Positions 1-12,820 of a stretch of DNA of 64,000 bases are shown one piece after another (position 1 is the first letter of the stretch; every line of letters starts with the position of its first letter). The DNA lies in the NCBI GenBank assembly GCA_004794785.1, contig SJOL01006495.1, positions 575,050-639,049 of the forward strand, read 5' to 3'. This DNA is from Opisthorchis felineus. Its lineage: Eukaryota; Platyhelminthes; Trematoda; Opisthorchiida; Opisthorchiidae. Under the pieces are notes generated by a model. That model saw only the letters and a list, made by a program, of their open reading frames with translations, did not search any database and had not been told where the DNA came from. The position numbers were made by a program, and so were the translations under genes.

Positions 1-3000
1 TAACAACAAAGATGGTGCTATAACTTAGTCCGTTGGTAAACAGTCAGTCACTTTTATCGTAGGACTGTCATTTGTTTGCTTCTGAGTGCTTATTTATTAA
101 ATTGTTGTCTATTTTTCCTTTGTTGATCAGAAGATAGTCCACCTAGTCAAGTAGTCAGTTGATCGTTTTTCTCTAGCAATAATGCTCTAATATGCTACCT
201 CTTCCTTGCCCTACTATGAAGTTTCTAACAGACCACACTCTACAACGGTATCCGTTATAGTAGTGTAAACTGAGAAGTAGGATTGTAACAAATACCTCTT
301 TATATCTATGGAGACCGAAGAGTAAGTTTACCAGTTTGGCTTATTCGTAGGCAATCTAAGCTATCAAGAACATTTACCGTAAGGAATACGGCTGGCTTCC
401 TTGGCAACGTATTAACACGGCAACCTCCCTACAAATGAGGTAGTCTGGCTGAAGAGTCTTTTCTGTTATGAATTATGCTGGCCACTTAATTTGAAACACC
501 GAAGTCATATGCTGAATAAGCGATTAGAACTACACATTAAAAAGCCAATATCTGTGCGTGTTGCAGTGAACCATCACTCAACACCCCCTAATCTCCCCAC
601 CTGTATCAGAACAACAAGCTACCCTTTTCGTCCGAATGCTTTGAGGAAAGGAACCACCAACAAATCGGGCCGGGCAGTTATATGTCCGGCCTAAAGAGTA
701 AGTAGGTTTTCTCCTTTTTACAATAAGCCTTAAACGGTTTTTCATTTGTGGTCTGTCATTGTCAGTGTTGTACGTGAGTGAGTATATAAATGCTGATAAA
801 TTCTGTTTATGGCTTACTTATCAGAAGAGTCAGCTTAGGTGGCAGAACAAAAGTTTTCCCTTTTTTTGAGTGAGTTCCTTTAGGGGAGCATAAGTGTTCC
901 AAAAGGTTTCAAAAAAGAAGCAAAAATGCCTCTTACGTTTGATCTTTACAGAAATGGTCAACACCCAACCATGGTTTCTGTGTACATTATTGTTTATTAT
1001 TTTCATGAAATGCGAAAACTTGCCACGTTCGTTTTTTGTAGTTCGCTTGGCTTGTTGACTTTGTGTAGGCTGCATTCACTCACCCATCAATTATATATTA
1101 TTTATTAGCGATCATTGTGACATATACTCCGTGTGGGAGAAGCAATGGACACCACGCCCCAAAAAATGGCATTCATTCTGCCCAAAATTAAAAAGGTGTT
1201 TCTCGAAATTTCCGGCAAATGTTGAAACCGCAAAGTCAACATGGCCGTTGTTTCAAAACAGTAGTTATCGACAACTGTAAATTAACATTTCTGACGAGAA
1301 TAACGGGGATAACAAAAAAGCAATCCGAAATTCTGATGATTCTTGGCAGAATATTCTGAAAATAATATGTGCTCAGTTTGAATAAAATTTTCGAGCTTAT
1401 TGCAATCATTGTCATAATCAATTTCCTCATAGTCCACAAATGTGAGTAACACCTTTGGTCGACCTTTTTGAATGTGTTCACATCAATAGCCTGCTTTCAG
1501 TAATATGGAAAAAGGAGAATGTTTCAAGATTAATCGAGTTTTTTTACCTACATTTATAAGTTTCCTTTTCATTCTGAGCACCTGATATTTCGGCTTGGTA
1601 CAGGTAAAGAAACTCTCCAATTTGTTCAGTCTGTTCAAATGATTATGTTTTTGCTTAGGTGTATGAGTAGTGTCATGATACGGTCGCTGGTTCGGACGAA
1701 CTGTAAAGTCCATCCAATTTTCAATGGTCTTAGCAGATTGGGGCAGGACTAATCACGTCGTTACCTGGTCTCTGTCTTGATCAAGTGAAATCCCGCGCTT
1801 AGTGTATAACCTGGTAAGAATTCGAAAGGCTCAACAGTTTTCACAGTTTTGCTAGTCTCTCTTATCTCTGAAGCTGAGTCACTTGTACAGTATACCTCTT
1901 TTATTTATTTTCCATGGGCTTCGTATCTGAGCTGAGCACAGGCTGCTTAGAAACCTTGATAGCATGAAAGAGTTCATGTTGTAGTGTTATACAATACATG
2001 ATGGAGTGAATAAACCTGTTGGAACTTATGTAGACCCAGTCATCTTATGAAAACAGTGACCAGCAATGATAGCCTACAATTAACTAGATTTTGAGCTGCA
2101 ACCGGGGAGTGAACACAATTAGGCCTGAATAAAAAACAAGTGAAGCTATCAGTGAATTGTGTCTGTGTAGGAGGTACTCTTACAAAATTTGCAGCCCGTA
2201 GCAGTGAAAGCAGCACATAGCAGGGTCACTTGAATTTGTCCCATCAATAAACACCTTAATCAGATAGTACATTCGGGTAAAGTCCAGGTAACAGGGTTTT
2301 CCGTCCGCGTGACCGTGCACTAGTTCTTTCAGTGCAAATGTTATCTCCAACTTACGATGAACTTTTGCAACATTGATCGAATTCCTGTGTTTTCCCTTGT
2401 TCCAGTGACGTAAACGGAAGCTTTAAGCAAAACGGATATCCAGGAGTCGGTCATTTTCGCATCACATCTCCTTTGATGGTGAACAACCAACTAGTCGCTC
2501 TAATTCTCAAGCCATACTGAAGGAAATACATGACAGACAACAGGGCTCTTTGATAAGGGAATGAGACAAACCCAAGCTGTCGGTGGCTCCAATAACACTT
2601 TGTCACAAAAGGATGTAATCCAAACCGTTAGAAGATAAACAACACAAACATTCAACCAATAGCGCTGTTAAATAAAGGAGTATACATCCAGCTGGTGAAA
2701 GTGCGCTATGGTGAACTACTGTGTTCGGTATGCTATCCTTGTTGATGTTGAAGTGCATTGTTTCACAACTACCGGTTACTCCGTGCCACTTGTTCACTCA
2801 TCTCTTAGGAATATCCTGTTTTGTCGATGAAGGGGAATCTCCAGAGGGTTCATAGATTTGTCACCTGTTCATGTGTGTATTCGCCAAAACTGTCTCACTG
2901 AATGACGTCACTGCTACTGAAGGTGCCTGAAAGCCTGATTTCGACATTACAAACCCCTTAGCAAGAACCTTCTGTAGAATGTGTCAGTTTGCATATAAGG

Positions 3001-3330
3001 TATGAAGAATCCCTATGAATGTCGCAGCCTATCTATACCACACGATTTTTAAAGGCTATTCAGTGTGAATTCTGGTCTAGTTTAGAGGCTTCGGCAGTGC
3101 TCAAAGACTGTTTTAAACTACTGCTACTGTCATCAGCTGATTCCTCTGTTCCTCCTGCGCAGTTAGTTTACCAATCAAAAGCTGTTAAAGGATTGGCTAA
3201 AAGATGTCAAAGCTTCTGTGGTAGCATATGATGTGCCGGAAAGTTCTGTTTGTTCCTTTTTAACCTTCTCAAACATTTATTGGGACCTGATAACTTGCCC
3301 TCTACCTGACACTGGCAGGTCTAAACAGGA
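1..3330. other. No gene recognised
   Basis: Only short open frames under about 80 codons on both strands, with no recognisable protein motif, RNA gene or clear repeat. It reads as AT-rich intergenic or intronic DNA. Confidence 0.5.
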
Positions 3331-3339
3331 ACGAGCGGA

Positions 3340-3970
3340 ATCACGTTCCACCTAGACCGATCCGAAAACACCGAATTTTCGTCTACACTAACGCGTGTTA
3401 AACATCTCCAAGATATGTCATACATTCTCACCCAAACTACTGCCAGCGATTGTTCATTATCCCCAGATAAACGCATGGAGTATCTTAATGTTGCGCTTGT
3501 CTCTAAATTGACGTGTCATGAACGCGTTGACAGGATCTTTTCTGAAGCTAGTAAGCTGTGTTCTTTTATATGATGCCTTTCAGCACTGAATATTGATATT
3601 TCGAGATTTCGAAAATTCTCACCTGTTCCAGACTTTACTGGTCGTTTTATGTTGTCCTGCAATCGCTTTAAGCAGAAAACTAGAAGACGGCGCATTTATT
3701 TCTTGTCCGTCCCCGGTGCCGTTCTCATCACCTTCCCGTCTGCTACCTTAAACTGGTTGCATTTATTATTTTCTATCTGGGCGTTTCTTTAGATGAGGTG
3801 ACGACGGAAAAGACACCCGGAGTAGGCTCATCTTCTCCCGTATGGCGTGCTTGACTCTGAAGCTGTTCAATTGGCGTAGTATGCCAGTGTTTTTGATAAA
3901 CATCACATTTTTCCATTTCACCCGTAACAGAGCAGAGCACTTTTGAGTCCATCGTTTTAGTAGCACGAAT
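3340..3970 (+). mobile_element. CR1-like LINE remnant (3' end of reverse transcriptase ORF)
   Basis: This is a decayed C-terminal part of a non-LTR retrotransposon polyprotein. In one frame around 3440-3570 it reads LSPDKRMEYLNVALVSKL followed by HERVDRIFSEASKLCSFI, the pattern expected after the RT palm in CR1/Jockey-type LINEs (a YLGV-like segment, then HVDRI..KASKL). After a stop the frame resumes with ALNIDISRFRKF, and a shifted frame gives TLLVVLCCPAIALSRK, resembling the usual ILPVLLYCSPVIF segment. About 3840-3960 a further frame reads LTLKLFNWRSMPVFLINITF, resembling the C-terminal RT tail. At least three frame changes and internal stops show it is dead. No upstream palm motif was found, so it is probably 5'-truncated. 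Clade assignment is an inference from motif style. Confidence 0.5.
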
Positions 3971-5458
3971 AAAGTGTAGAATACTGACACATCGTCCATC
4001 AGAATTCAGGCAGTCATGTGAAGTTACCTTGTTAACTCAAGCCCGTTACTGAAAATAAACCGGGCTCCATAGCACCATTTTGTCCATATGAGCCCAATGC
4101 GAAACCCTATTCTCCTTACAATTAAGGATAAAGCCCATGAGGACGTAGGTCAAACATCATCACCCCCTCCATCAGGGTTTTTTTCATTGCACACAAAATG
4201 TACTACTGTGTGCTGTCATCGCGAAGAACATTTGCTTTGCGGCAGTCACCCATGAGGTTACAGGTCATCCACAAGGATTCAGGCTGGCACCCATAAAACC
4301 TTTTAATTTAGATGCAACATTTACCTACTTGTAAGTAGTTTAAAACCGACAGCTCTGCAGCCGAGGGTTAGGGAAGAGAGTACTGTTGGCGGTTTGGACT
4401 CCAGCTGCATCAGGTCGGCCTAAAAATCAGGTTTAGTAGAACGATAGTCGCTGGATAGCTCGAGTGACACCAGTATTCCATTTGTTAAAGCTCAGGATGG
4501 GTCAAAACAAGGCACCATTTCGATCAGAACGACGACAGTATCTGATAATTCAGCGGGACCAAAAAACAGACCGAAGACGGACGATGACGTATGTCAGCGT
4601 TTCGTGTTGGCTCATCAATACCACATGACAACAGGTAAATCGATGAGATCGCTTCCCTCAGCATGCTGAGAGATACGGGACAACAAAAACCGGACAAAAT
4701 GTCAAGACCACATAGTGAACTTTTATTCACTAAGTCTACGGCAGTCTAACTGTCGCGAACATATTTTTGGAACACACAGTCTAGGTATAAGTCTTTGAAT
4801 GACAATCAATTCCGAGAATTTTAAGAATGTGTAAGGAAGTAGGATGGTGAAATCGGGTGCGAGATGGACAGAGTGACGTGTTACCAACAGACGGCGGTCA
4901 ATTGATGAGGATAGGGCCTTCCGCTAGTAGCCAGTGGTCGGCTAGTGTTTGAAATGTAGTTTTACGTTCAGATTGGAGTACTGCCCTCTTGTTTGGATAT
5001 GAAACAGCCCTCAGTTCTACTGATGTAAAGTACTCCGCAGTTACATGTGGGTTCCAACGGGCTCCCTTTTTCTGACGAGGAGTAATCGTAATCTGCGTTT
5101 CTTCCGCACATTAGGAAAAAGCTGTTTGTGACTGTTAGACTAGCGTGGACTTAGGGAGCGGAGGTTCATCGTACTAACTTAGCATTTTGTCTGTTTTTTC
5201 TGTGTCCATCTATCAGACTTTATCTAATGAAGCGCTCTTAGAAGTACGTTTCACCTGTTGTGTTTTATTCGGTATCGGCGAGCCAATACGAAATGCTTGC
5301 CTACGCGAATATCCATCTTCTACCCGCGTTGTTTAAATTACCGGATGGATACAGCTGCTGGACTGCTCGTGACAGTCTCGGTTGGAAGTTGTCCATTGCC
5401 TCACAGTGTATGCTAAAACTTTTCTACTTTGTGATTTGTTTAGACGAAATTTCCGTAG
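3971..5458. other. No gene recognised
   Basis: No coding motif, RNA gene or clear repeat could be supported on either strand. Confidence 0.45.
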
Positions 5459-5722
5459 ATTCGGTAAATATGCTGGAATATTAGTAGCTCGGGTGGGCTC
5501 ACTAGCAGTTAGGCAGGTGGCTGTCAATACTTTCGCCAATTCTGGTGAAGAGTTCGCAGACAGCATGCAAGTTGCATAAGAGCAACCATAAAGAGGGGGA
5601 ACTACCCACCCAACTGAGCATTTATGATGTTCCCCGAGTGATGACTAAAAGTCTGCAAGTCATTTGCCAAGCTCGACGGACCGATCAACAGCCACCTGAG
5701 CAACTATCAACAATTCGGTAAA
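5459..5722. repeat. Foldback element built from PLE ends, with 10-bp target duplication
   Basis: The direct repeat ATTCGGTAAA occurs at 5459-5468 and 5713-5722 and brackets 244 bp. Inside, the left end (AGTAGCTCGGGT then AGGTGGCTGT) is the approximate reverse complement of the right end (ACAGCCACCTGAGCAACTA), so the unit can fold back on itself. The right arm (GATGTTCCCCGAGTGATGAC, then GCAAGTCATTTGCCAAGCTC) matches the arms at 17.5 kb and, more distantly, the PLE terminal arms at 13.2/15.4 kb. No protein is encoded. I infer a non-autonomous derivative of a Penelope-like element. Confidence 0.6.
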
Positions 5723-8689
5723 ACTGTGAGTGCTGAATTTAGAATCCCGTTGGAAACCCAAATATCATAAGTTAATCACCATACTTACCTCCTTTCAAGT
5801 GGTTGAACCTATCACTGGCCTGAATAAATTGTAATCTACTTTGAATGGTGTAGTGTTCCAGTGGACAACTTATCCGCTTCACTGCATAACGGTTCATCGC
5901 ATACGCTATAGAGGAATCTCAGATTCAAAGGCAAGACATTAATGTTTGTGACTTCAACTTAGCTGCTTTCGTCCGTGAAATTGTGCCAGGAATCGCACTG
6001 CATCTCGCATGCCGGGTGAGGGGAAGAACTATCCGTGCCATCCGTGCTAAGGTTCCCTCACCTAATCTCATGTATTTCGGTCATCTTTTTATTATTGAAC
6101 TCGCTTTTTCAGAAGGCCATTATACCATTTTCTCTAGTTTAAATATAACGCATCTCGGATAACTGACCCAGTTGCGAAGGAAAGTTCATTAACACTAGTG
6201 AAATGACATCAGTCACTAGAATGCACACGGAGTTTTGGACTGATAACCGTGCTTACCATCACTGAATTTCTGAGACAACTTCATGACTTTGGACAAAATG
6301 TATGTTCGAATTATGCTGACTGGGACGCCCTGTGCCACCGAATTTCACTTTGCCAAGCCAGCTTATTTGAGGACGGGGCCACAAATGAGTAAGACGTCAT
6401 GCTATCCACCCTGTCAGATATATTTGTTGACCCTCCAACGACACTACAGGCAGGATCCAGCCATGTGATATTCTGTCCACTCTTACATTTACTATGCCAA
6501 TTAAATGTATCATTTCTAGTTGCATTTTATAGGACTTCAGCTCTCAGACTGTCATCCCTTATCAATCTAACGTGTTCACTTTAATCACACCAGAGATGAG
6601 GAGAAGCGAGCATTTCTCAGCTCAATTCGTGCTGCTGTTCGGGGAATAAGGAATACAACCGCTGAGTTCCACAGTGCTTTTGGTTAAATTTTCCTCATCA
6701 TTGTGTCATTCTGGTGCCTTACTATAATGCTAAGAGAAACTATGCAGTGCGGCAAGAAGGCATGAAACAACCGAGACACATGATGGACCCGTTCTGGTAC
6801 GCCTCATTGATCCTTTTTTAAAACAGGGTCCCTGTTGGTCTTGATAAACATTTTATTCGGGATGCTCGACTAGGTGTGGTTTTAAAACGAGGTACGAACA
6901 TGCAATGCCACTTCGTGATCGTACTACTTGCATTTTTTGGCGGATAGTGCAAGAATCCGATTTGCACTTTTCCTGAATTGTGAAGTTCGAAGGCCTATGT
7001 CTGTCTGAGCTTGAAGGCTGACCATTCCAATGGTTCTCACTTTCCCTGAAAACCAGATTTCATTAAAAATCACTGGCTACTTGACGTTCAAAGCTCTGAT
7101 ATTAAAACTTTGTACGATAACCTGATACCTAACATGTAACGCAGGCTTCAAAATCATTTCCCCGGTTGCAGTTTGATTTAGATGCACGTAAACTGATGCT
7201 ACGTTGCAAGGCGGATTAAAGACGGTCAGCTTTTTTATACTCGATCAGTTTATGTCTAACTGGTTGGTATCGTCTTAGTTCCATAGCCTGCAAAATTTAA
7301 TAGGTCATTCTCGGCCTTCTGTGATGAGCGTCACGACGCTGCCAGCTCCAACAGTGGCTAGGATGCTGTATGGCAGTTCTTACCTTACTGAAGATGCTCG
7401 GCAGCTCTAACATTTCCAAAATTGTAGACTCCAGTGTCCACTCTCTGAGCCAATGATTTGGGAAGGGCATTTGATTGCGTCCACGACACCCGAGTGGGAA
7501 ATACATCCAACATATACAGCATATCACGATCGAACAGCTGAGGGGAATTCGATTAACATTTTGCGTTGTCAGCCCAACCATGACAGTGTGGATGTTCGGC
7601 AAAGGCTGCTGCTAACACTTAAGTGTGGAGCATCCATCCATCGAAGCCCCTGTGGCAGGACTTCAACTAATCAATGATTCTGGAACGACCGGGAAATAAT
7701 GTCGGTGGAATTTTTATGATTACAATCTATGTGATCGACAGAGTCAAAAATGTCTCAAAGTCCACTGTCGATGCATAATTCTGGCGAGCCTGGTGAACTG
7801 ATTGAATATATTTGGTTTGAAGACAGTTCCCTCCTAAACCAAAAGACATTTAAAAAGAGAAATATCTAGTTTGTGATTCCAGAAATCTAAGTTGTGCAGT
7901 GACCAATTTCGTCATCAAAGTTCTCCACCAATCTAAGCGCAAACTGTGCCTTACTGATGGCACTTTAATTACTGCAATAGACATATGAATGGCCGGTCAA
8001 CAGTGGTCAGACCACTGAAGGGCATAATAAGCAGCCATAAGTCTCATGCGTGGAGCTGAGTGTGGTGATGCGCGCGAGTCCTTGGTGCGGATGTAGAACA
8101 GATGGAATACGATCAGTGGGTAAATGTGCAGAAGACGGTTGCAAGCCATCAAGGCCTAAGCATGATGGCACAGGTGTGAGCACCCCAGTTTCAGTTATCA
8201 GTTTATCATCCGCGAATTCCGTAGATGCCTGTGAGTTTCAATGTATACCTCTCCTCTCCCAGTGCAGCATCATGCAGTTGTTACCAGGAGCTGAAAATTA
8301 ACACCTTCAAGGTAAGACAATCTGGTAGTATTCTGTTAACCTTTCATCTTCAGGGTGAAAATTTCGGTGGGTATTCCTTACACAATAGAAAAAGGTTACC
8401 TGGGTTCCAGAAGTCTATGAATACCGGGTGAACCGGTGAGTGGTGACCCACAAGGCCCATCCTGATAAGGCGCGTGCGTCAGCATGCTGCGCAAGTCCGG
8501 ATGATCGAGGCTACTTTGAACGAGATTTGCCCCCTTCCGAATTACTCGCATGTTTTCTAGCGTTACCAGTCTCAGAGATTCTCACGCCTGTTTGAATGGC
8601 TGTTCTCCATGCCATTTTGTCTCATAAAAGGTCCTCTCATGGCCTAACTGGAGTGCAAATTAAGTTTTTTCAAAGGAACCTGGAGGAAT
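5723..8689. other. No supported gene; a few coding-looking shreds
   Basis: Around 6275-6690 short plus-strand segments look faintly protein-like. One is bounded by possible splice or decay edges near 6594-6684 and contains DEEKRAFLSSIRAAVRGIR. These could be a decayed LINE or a stray exon; neither can be supported. No feature is recognised in the rest. Confidence 0.3.
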
Positions 8690-9110
8690 TGGACCGTTCA
8701 CGAATAGACTGGACCCGTTCACGAAGAGACTGGTCCGTTCACGAAGAGATCGAAACTCACCGTGGTGTGATGGTTTATGTACCTTCGCGACCCATTGAAC
8801 TATACTGGGAGGGGGCTGTCGTGCGACACTCGCAGAGTCTCTCATACCAGGTTGGTCAATGGTTAGAGGTCTGACGAACCCAGTCAGTCTCCTGGCCCTC
8901 CAGGTTGGGGGTTGGAACGTGTGTGGCGCCTTGTTCTGTAAAAATTCAAGCGCACTTGCATTTCCCGCCAAGAACCGCTGCCTTATGGTCAGGCTTTTGA
9001 GTCAAAAGCTTTGGTCGAGGAGCCTTATTGTCTTCCTGTCTAATTCTGGGCGCCCTGGCAGTATCTCAGCCCACGTACAAACATGAATTTCACACCTACA
9101 AGTAAACTCA
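8690..9110 (+). mobile_element. LINE 5' fragment (leader plus start of AP-endonuclease)
   Basis: This block recurs at 63704-64000 in the same orientation with long identical runs, and in more diverged form at 57570-57900. Near its end a frame reads VGGWNVCGALF, then PAKNRCLMVRLLSQKLW. The same place in the 63.7 kb copy reads VGGWDMYGDVF and PAKHRCLAVRLLSQRLW in an open frame. The GGWNV opening followed by a basic P..R...V..L run is typical of the N-terminus of LINE apurinic endonuclease domains. The start holds three tandem copies of a 20-21-bp unit (GTTCACGAAGAGACT-like) at 8691-8751. It is either the 5' end of LINE family A, which begins about 450 bp downstream, or a separate LINE. Confidence 0.55.
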
Positions 9111-9279
9111 TACCACATCGGCCGTCGTGTAGTGCCATCAGCCGGGTAGCCTTAATTGGTGAACACAGCAGGGAATAAGCAAAAACAGGCTACTGCTGAC
9201 GTTTCCCTTCTTCGTCTTCAACAAATTTTCCCCCTTCTCTCCCGTTAATAACTCTCTCCTTATAGGCCCAGCAGATAGG

Positions 9280-9480
9280 ACTGATGACTCCGTTGTGCAA
9301 AACCACCAACACATCGCTACGCACCAATACGCTCCCTAACAACGCACTGATGATATCACCTCGATTGGTGATGAAACGTTTGGAATCAAATTGCTCAGCT
9401 CAGTGAACAACACAGTGAACGACCACCTACGCTAACTGAGTTACCAACATTTTTCTCTATAGAAAACTGATGACTCCGTT
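9280..9480 (+). mobile_element. Truncated PLE end with perfect 15-bp target duplication
   Basis: ACTGATGACTCCGTT occurs at 9280-9294 and again at 9466-9480. The 171 bp between them (9295-9465) match the right terminal arm of the PLE at 15.4 kb. They also include the outermost end (CGCTAACTGAGTTACCAACAT) that the right arm at 15.5 kb lacks but the left arm at 13.19 kb has in reverse complement. The insertion starts inside the arm, so it is a 5'-truncated copy, as expected from target-primed reverse transcription. It splits sequence that was contiguous upstream of LINE copy A1. Confidence 0.85.
9347..9377 (+). ncRNA. Hammerhead-ribozyme-like core in PLE end
   Basis: CTGATGA, one T, then ATCACC, loop TCGATT, GGTGAT and GAAAC. 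Stem II is largely paired. The conserved core strings CTGATGA and GAAAC are intact. Hammerhead motifs in PLE terminal repeats are known from several animals; activity here is untested. Confidence 0.45.
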
Positions 9481-9569
9481 CGTCCTGCATCGGTTTTGCA
9501 AGCAACATCGCATCATCCGGCGCCGACATCCTCAGACATCTCGAAATCAATCTTCAAGTATCGACACCC

Positions 9570-10855
9570 AGTCTGTCTGGTGGATTTCAATGTCCGCACC
9601 CTGAAGCAAGCAGAGCAAGAAGCTGCTCTTGCTTCCTCCACGGATTCACTTTACATTTATGTGTGATGTGTATCAGAAACAAGAATTCCAGATGCAAGCA
9701 CAGTGGTTGAGCTAACCGCTCCATCACTCTCCACTCGCTTCCGGCTGCACATCTCTGACGATCCAGAGGCTGCTGTGGCAGGATTTGCACGGGTTAGTAT
9801 CATTCTAAGTCACCGGGCGGAAGGATCCTTGCTTAACTGGATACCCATTGATAGTCGCCTCTGCGCGGTTCGTCTGGCAACGTCTGTGAAGGAGTTTCAC
9901 AAGCGGGAAGTTGTTCGCTTTCTGCTTGTCGTGTCTGCTCTGTCACCATCAGAGACAAGTTTTATGACGCCCTGAATGCCCTGTTGTGGTGAGCTAAAGG
10001 CTCAGATATCGTGGTGGTTACCGGAGATCTGAATGCACAAGTGGGCAGGCTTAGTGCATCTGAGACTGGCTTAGCTGATCGACATGGATTGGACTCGGTA
10101 CGTACGGACAATGGTGAACGATTGTTCAGGTGTGTGCTGACCGCAGATTGTTTATGTACAGTACTAACTTCCGAACTAGCCAAAGTCGTCTGGCCACATG
10201 GTTTTCTCCAACGGCGTGTCGGCCACGAACTCAAATCGATCACATTGCCATCAGTTACCGATGTCTCAGGTCAATCACTGACTCACGCTGGTTTTGGAAT
10301 CCGCACTTGTGGATTCCGACCACGCACTCGTCCGGAGTCGCTTCTCGCTTCGTTTTCCAGGGCCGTGTAAGGTGCGGACAAATCGCTTGGCAACTGAAAG
10401 ACTGGCAGATTCGGATGTTAAACGAATTTATCAGAATCGTCTTTTAGAGTCTCTTCCAACTGCTCCACCATTCGATGTGAATTCATTCTGGGACGAGGTC
10501 GCCACCTCTTTGCACAGTACTGGGAGTTTTGCTTTTGGCACAGTGCTACTAGGCTCACTCAAGCACTGGATATCAGACCGAACAGTGGCACTGCTTAAAT
10601 CTTGGAGAAATATCCCAACCAGTCCCGAACATAACTTGATGTGACGTCAAGACCTCAGGTGAAACTCTGCGTGCGAGCTAACCGTGAAGTCTGGTGGACA
10701 CAGAAAGCTAAGTTAATGGAAGTGGCCCAGAAAACCCGGTAATGCCCGAAGATTATTTCAGTTGGTGCGTTCGACCGGTCCCTGAAAACCTCCTGTGAGT
10801 GAAACCATCAAGGGTCAGAAGGAGGTTACCATCCTGAATAAAGCATTTGTACGAC
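9570..10855 (+). mobile_element. LINE family A, copy A1: AP-endonuclease and linker, 3'-truncated pseudogene
   Basis: This non-LTR retrotransposon encodes an apurinic-type endonuclease that nicks the target and a reverse transcriptase. The visible order starts with the endonuclease opening FNVRTLKQAEQEAALA (about 9588). It continues with APSLSTRFRLHISDDPEAA and WIPIDSRLCAVRL (9709-9880), the metal-binding GDLNAQVG (about 10023), STNFRTSQSRLATW, IDHIAISYR (10235-10261) and DSDHALV (10312-10332). Next come linker GSLKHWISDRTVALLKSWR and NARRLFQLVRSTGP (about 10740-10790). Frameshifts near 10125 and 10290 and several stops inactivate it. Similarity ends near 10855, before the RT palm. The GDLNA and SDH endonuclease residues are intact although the frame is broken. 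Confidence 0.85.
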
Positions 10856-10929
10856 AGTGAAGCCTCAGTGTCCAACACTGTCGACATGCTGTCTATGATG
10901 ATAATGACAATGGAGGTTGTCACGTCGAC

Positions 10930-12820
10930 GGAGTTTAGGTCGTCCCTTATTTCAAACTCCGTTCTTCAGTTGACCGTAGACGGGTTGGTTTCGGATGCGT
11001 GTTTCGATCACTTGTCTTAAGCGGTCTAATCAGCGCAGATGGTTTCGCATCAGACTGCATTCATCTCCAACAGCGTTTGCCCTTCGAAAGAATCCGGTGT
11101 TCGGGAATGTCATTCGATTTGTTCCTTGATGTTTTGCGCAGACAGTGCAAGTAGAACCGGTCCAGATCCCAAACAAGACGTTCACGTCTTGCAACTGTGC
11201 GATGGTGAAGACAGCACAACAACCCTGTATACCGCAATCTTGGTGTCTATGCGCAAGTGCTGATGGCTCCAGACGCGTTTCCTAGAGCTACCAAATACAG
11301 TGCCGACTTTTGCTATTCTTGATTTTATTTCAGTGCCAAATGTCAGGTCTGTAAATAGTGTTCTTCATGGATTGCAAAAAACCCTTGCAGCACACTACCT
11401 TAGGACCATCTAACTGAATGCGGGGTCTCTTCTGTTGGAACTAACTTATAAAAGACAAAAGATTTAGAACTGTCTATATTTAGGCTAAACCTGAACCGAG
11501 TGCCGTGGCGAGCCAACATAATTCCGCTTCACAACGCGAAAAATAAGGCGCATCCTTCTGCAAACATCGGCATACGGATACTGAACTCGTGCAGCAGTGT
11601 TTTGGCCAGAACATGCTTGAAACTGAACAGCTCACCATCCAACCGGTACTAAATGGACACACTACCTTCGCAATGGTGAAAAGCATCTACGCAGATAGTT
11701 GTCAAATGGACTGGGGAAAACAGCGCAGTCCTGCTTCACTTCAGTATTGATTTCAAACTCCAAGCTTTTTCTGAACCGCCAGTCTTTCCTAGAGTGATGG
11801 GCAATATTTTTGTTTTTGAACGGGTCGAAGGCTCTAGTGGCTTCCACTAATAGTCCATAGAGCAGTTGATTCCGTTTGCGACACTTCATCCGAATCCGTA
11901 CTGCAACAAAAATCAAGTAACTTTTACTTCGACAACTTCAAAATCGACCCTGGTTTTCAGGAACCGTGTCCTCTAGGATGCCGTAGACTAGTCTGCTGTG
12001 CAACGAGCAGGGCGTAATATCGCATGCAGTGCATAAAAGACTGATTCTGCAGTAGTCGTTCGTCTTCTTTTGATTTCCTTTTTCTTTATATAAAGGAACT
12101 GACGTTGCATCCCATAAATCTTGCGAGATGTCTCTCACCTACCAGATTCTGCATAGGTAGAGAAGTTCTTTCTGAACTGTCGATCCTCCCAGATGAACAA
12201 TTCCGCGAGCAAGCCTTTCGGTCCCACTGCTTTCCAATTGTGCTGTTGGTTTATGCCACCTCCGCCCCCCCCCCACCAAGATCTGTGGTCGTACGCAAGT
12301 CAGCGAAAGGGGTCTCACTTATAATTTGGAACAGGTTCAACCACATCGTTCGAATAGACACGTCTTGGCCGTTTCGAGGCGGCCAGAATATTATCTAGCT
12401 TGTTAAATTTTATACTTCTTTCATCTCGGTAAAGAAACCTTGGTGACGACGCAGATCCGCGTACAACTAAATCTCTTCGCTTTTTTGGGTCATCATTCTT
12501 TTTTGTTATCCGTGAGCGTCTTGGAGGTTTGATCCTGTTGTTTCTGAGTTGCTTTTGTGTCTCCGTATTTGTTGGATCACGAGGCGTTTAACGAATGCAC
12601 GCTCGCTGACTTTCGGACGGTTTGCAATCCGCCAGTTTCTCCATTACAGCTTCGATTCATTTTCCTCTTTCTTCAGCTTTCTTTCATCCAATTTGAATCA
12701 GTTTCTCTCTGGTTTACGACATGACACTTTTCCGAATGCGAAGCGAGATTTTTTCAGGCACCAAGGAGTGGTCCATATTACCATCAGCCCCACGCATCGT
12801 TTTTGTAATTAGTAGACTAC
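10930..12820 (-). mobile_element. LINE family B remnant (RT and C-terminal domain)
   Basis: Read on the minus strand from about 12800 down, the N-terminal linker reads MTQKSEEI then LYADLRRHQGFFTEMKEVY. This resembles the RKAEEIQ.YAD....FF.AIKAVYGP linker common in flatworm LINEs. RT fingers follow near 12230-11940 (AVGPKGLLAELF, ISQDLWDATSVPLYKEKGN, CRISLLCTACD, VPENQGRF), then CRKRNQLLYGLLVEATRAFD (motif A, 11900-11830). FEINTEVKQDC lies near motif B. A C-terminal segment at about 11250-11040 reads LDRFYLHCLR. Stops and frameshifts occur throughout. It faces copy A1, so two LINE families meet tail to tail near 10.9 kb. Clade not assigned. Confidence 0.7.

Noticed and set aside
6594..6684. 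Small plus-strand exon or LINE scrap
   Set aside because: Thirty codons with plausible edges are too few to identify without similarity search.
12265..12280. C-rich run, possible structural element
   Set aside because: A short homopolymer within decayed LINE B sequence; nothing else supports a function.
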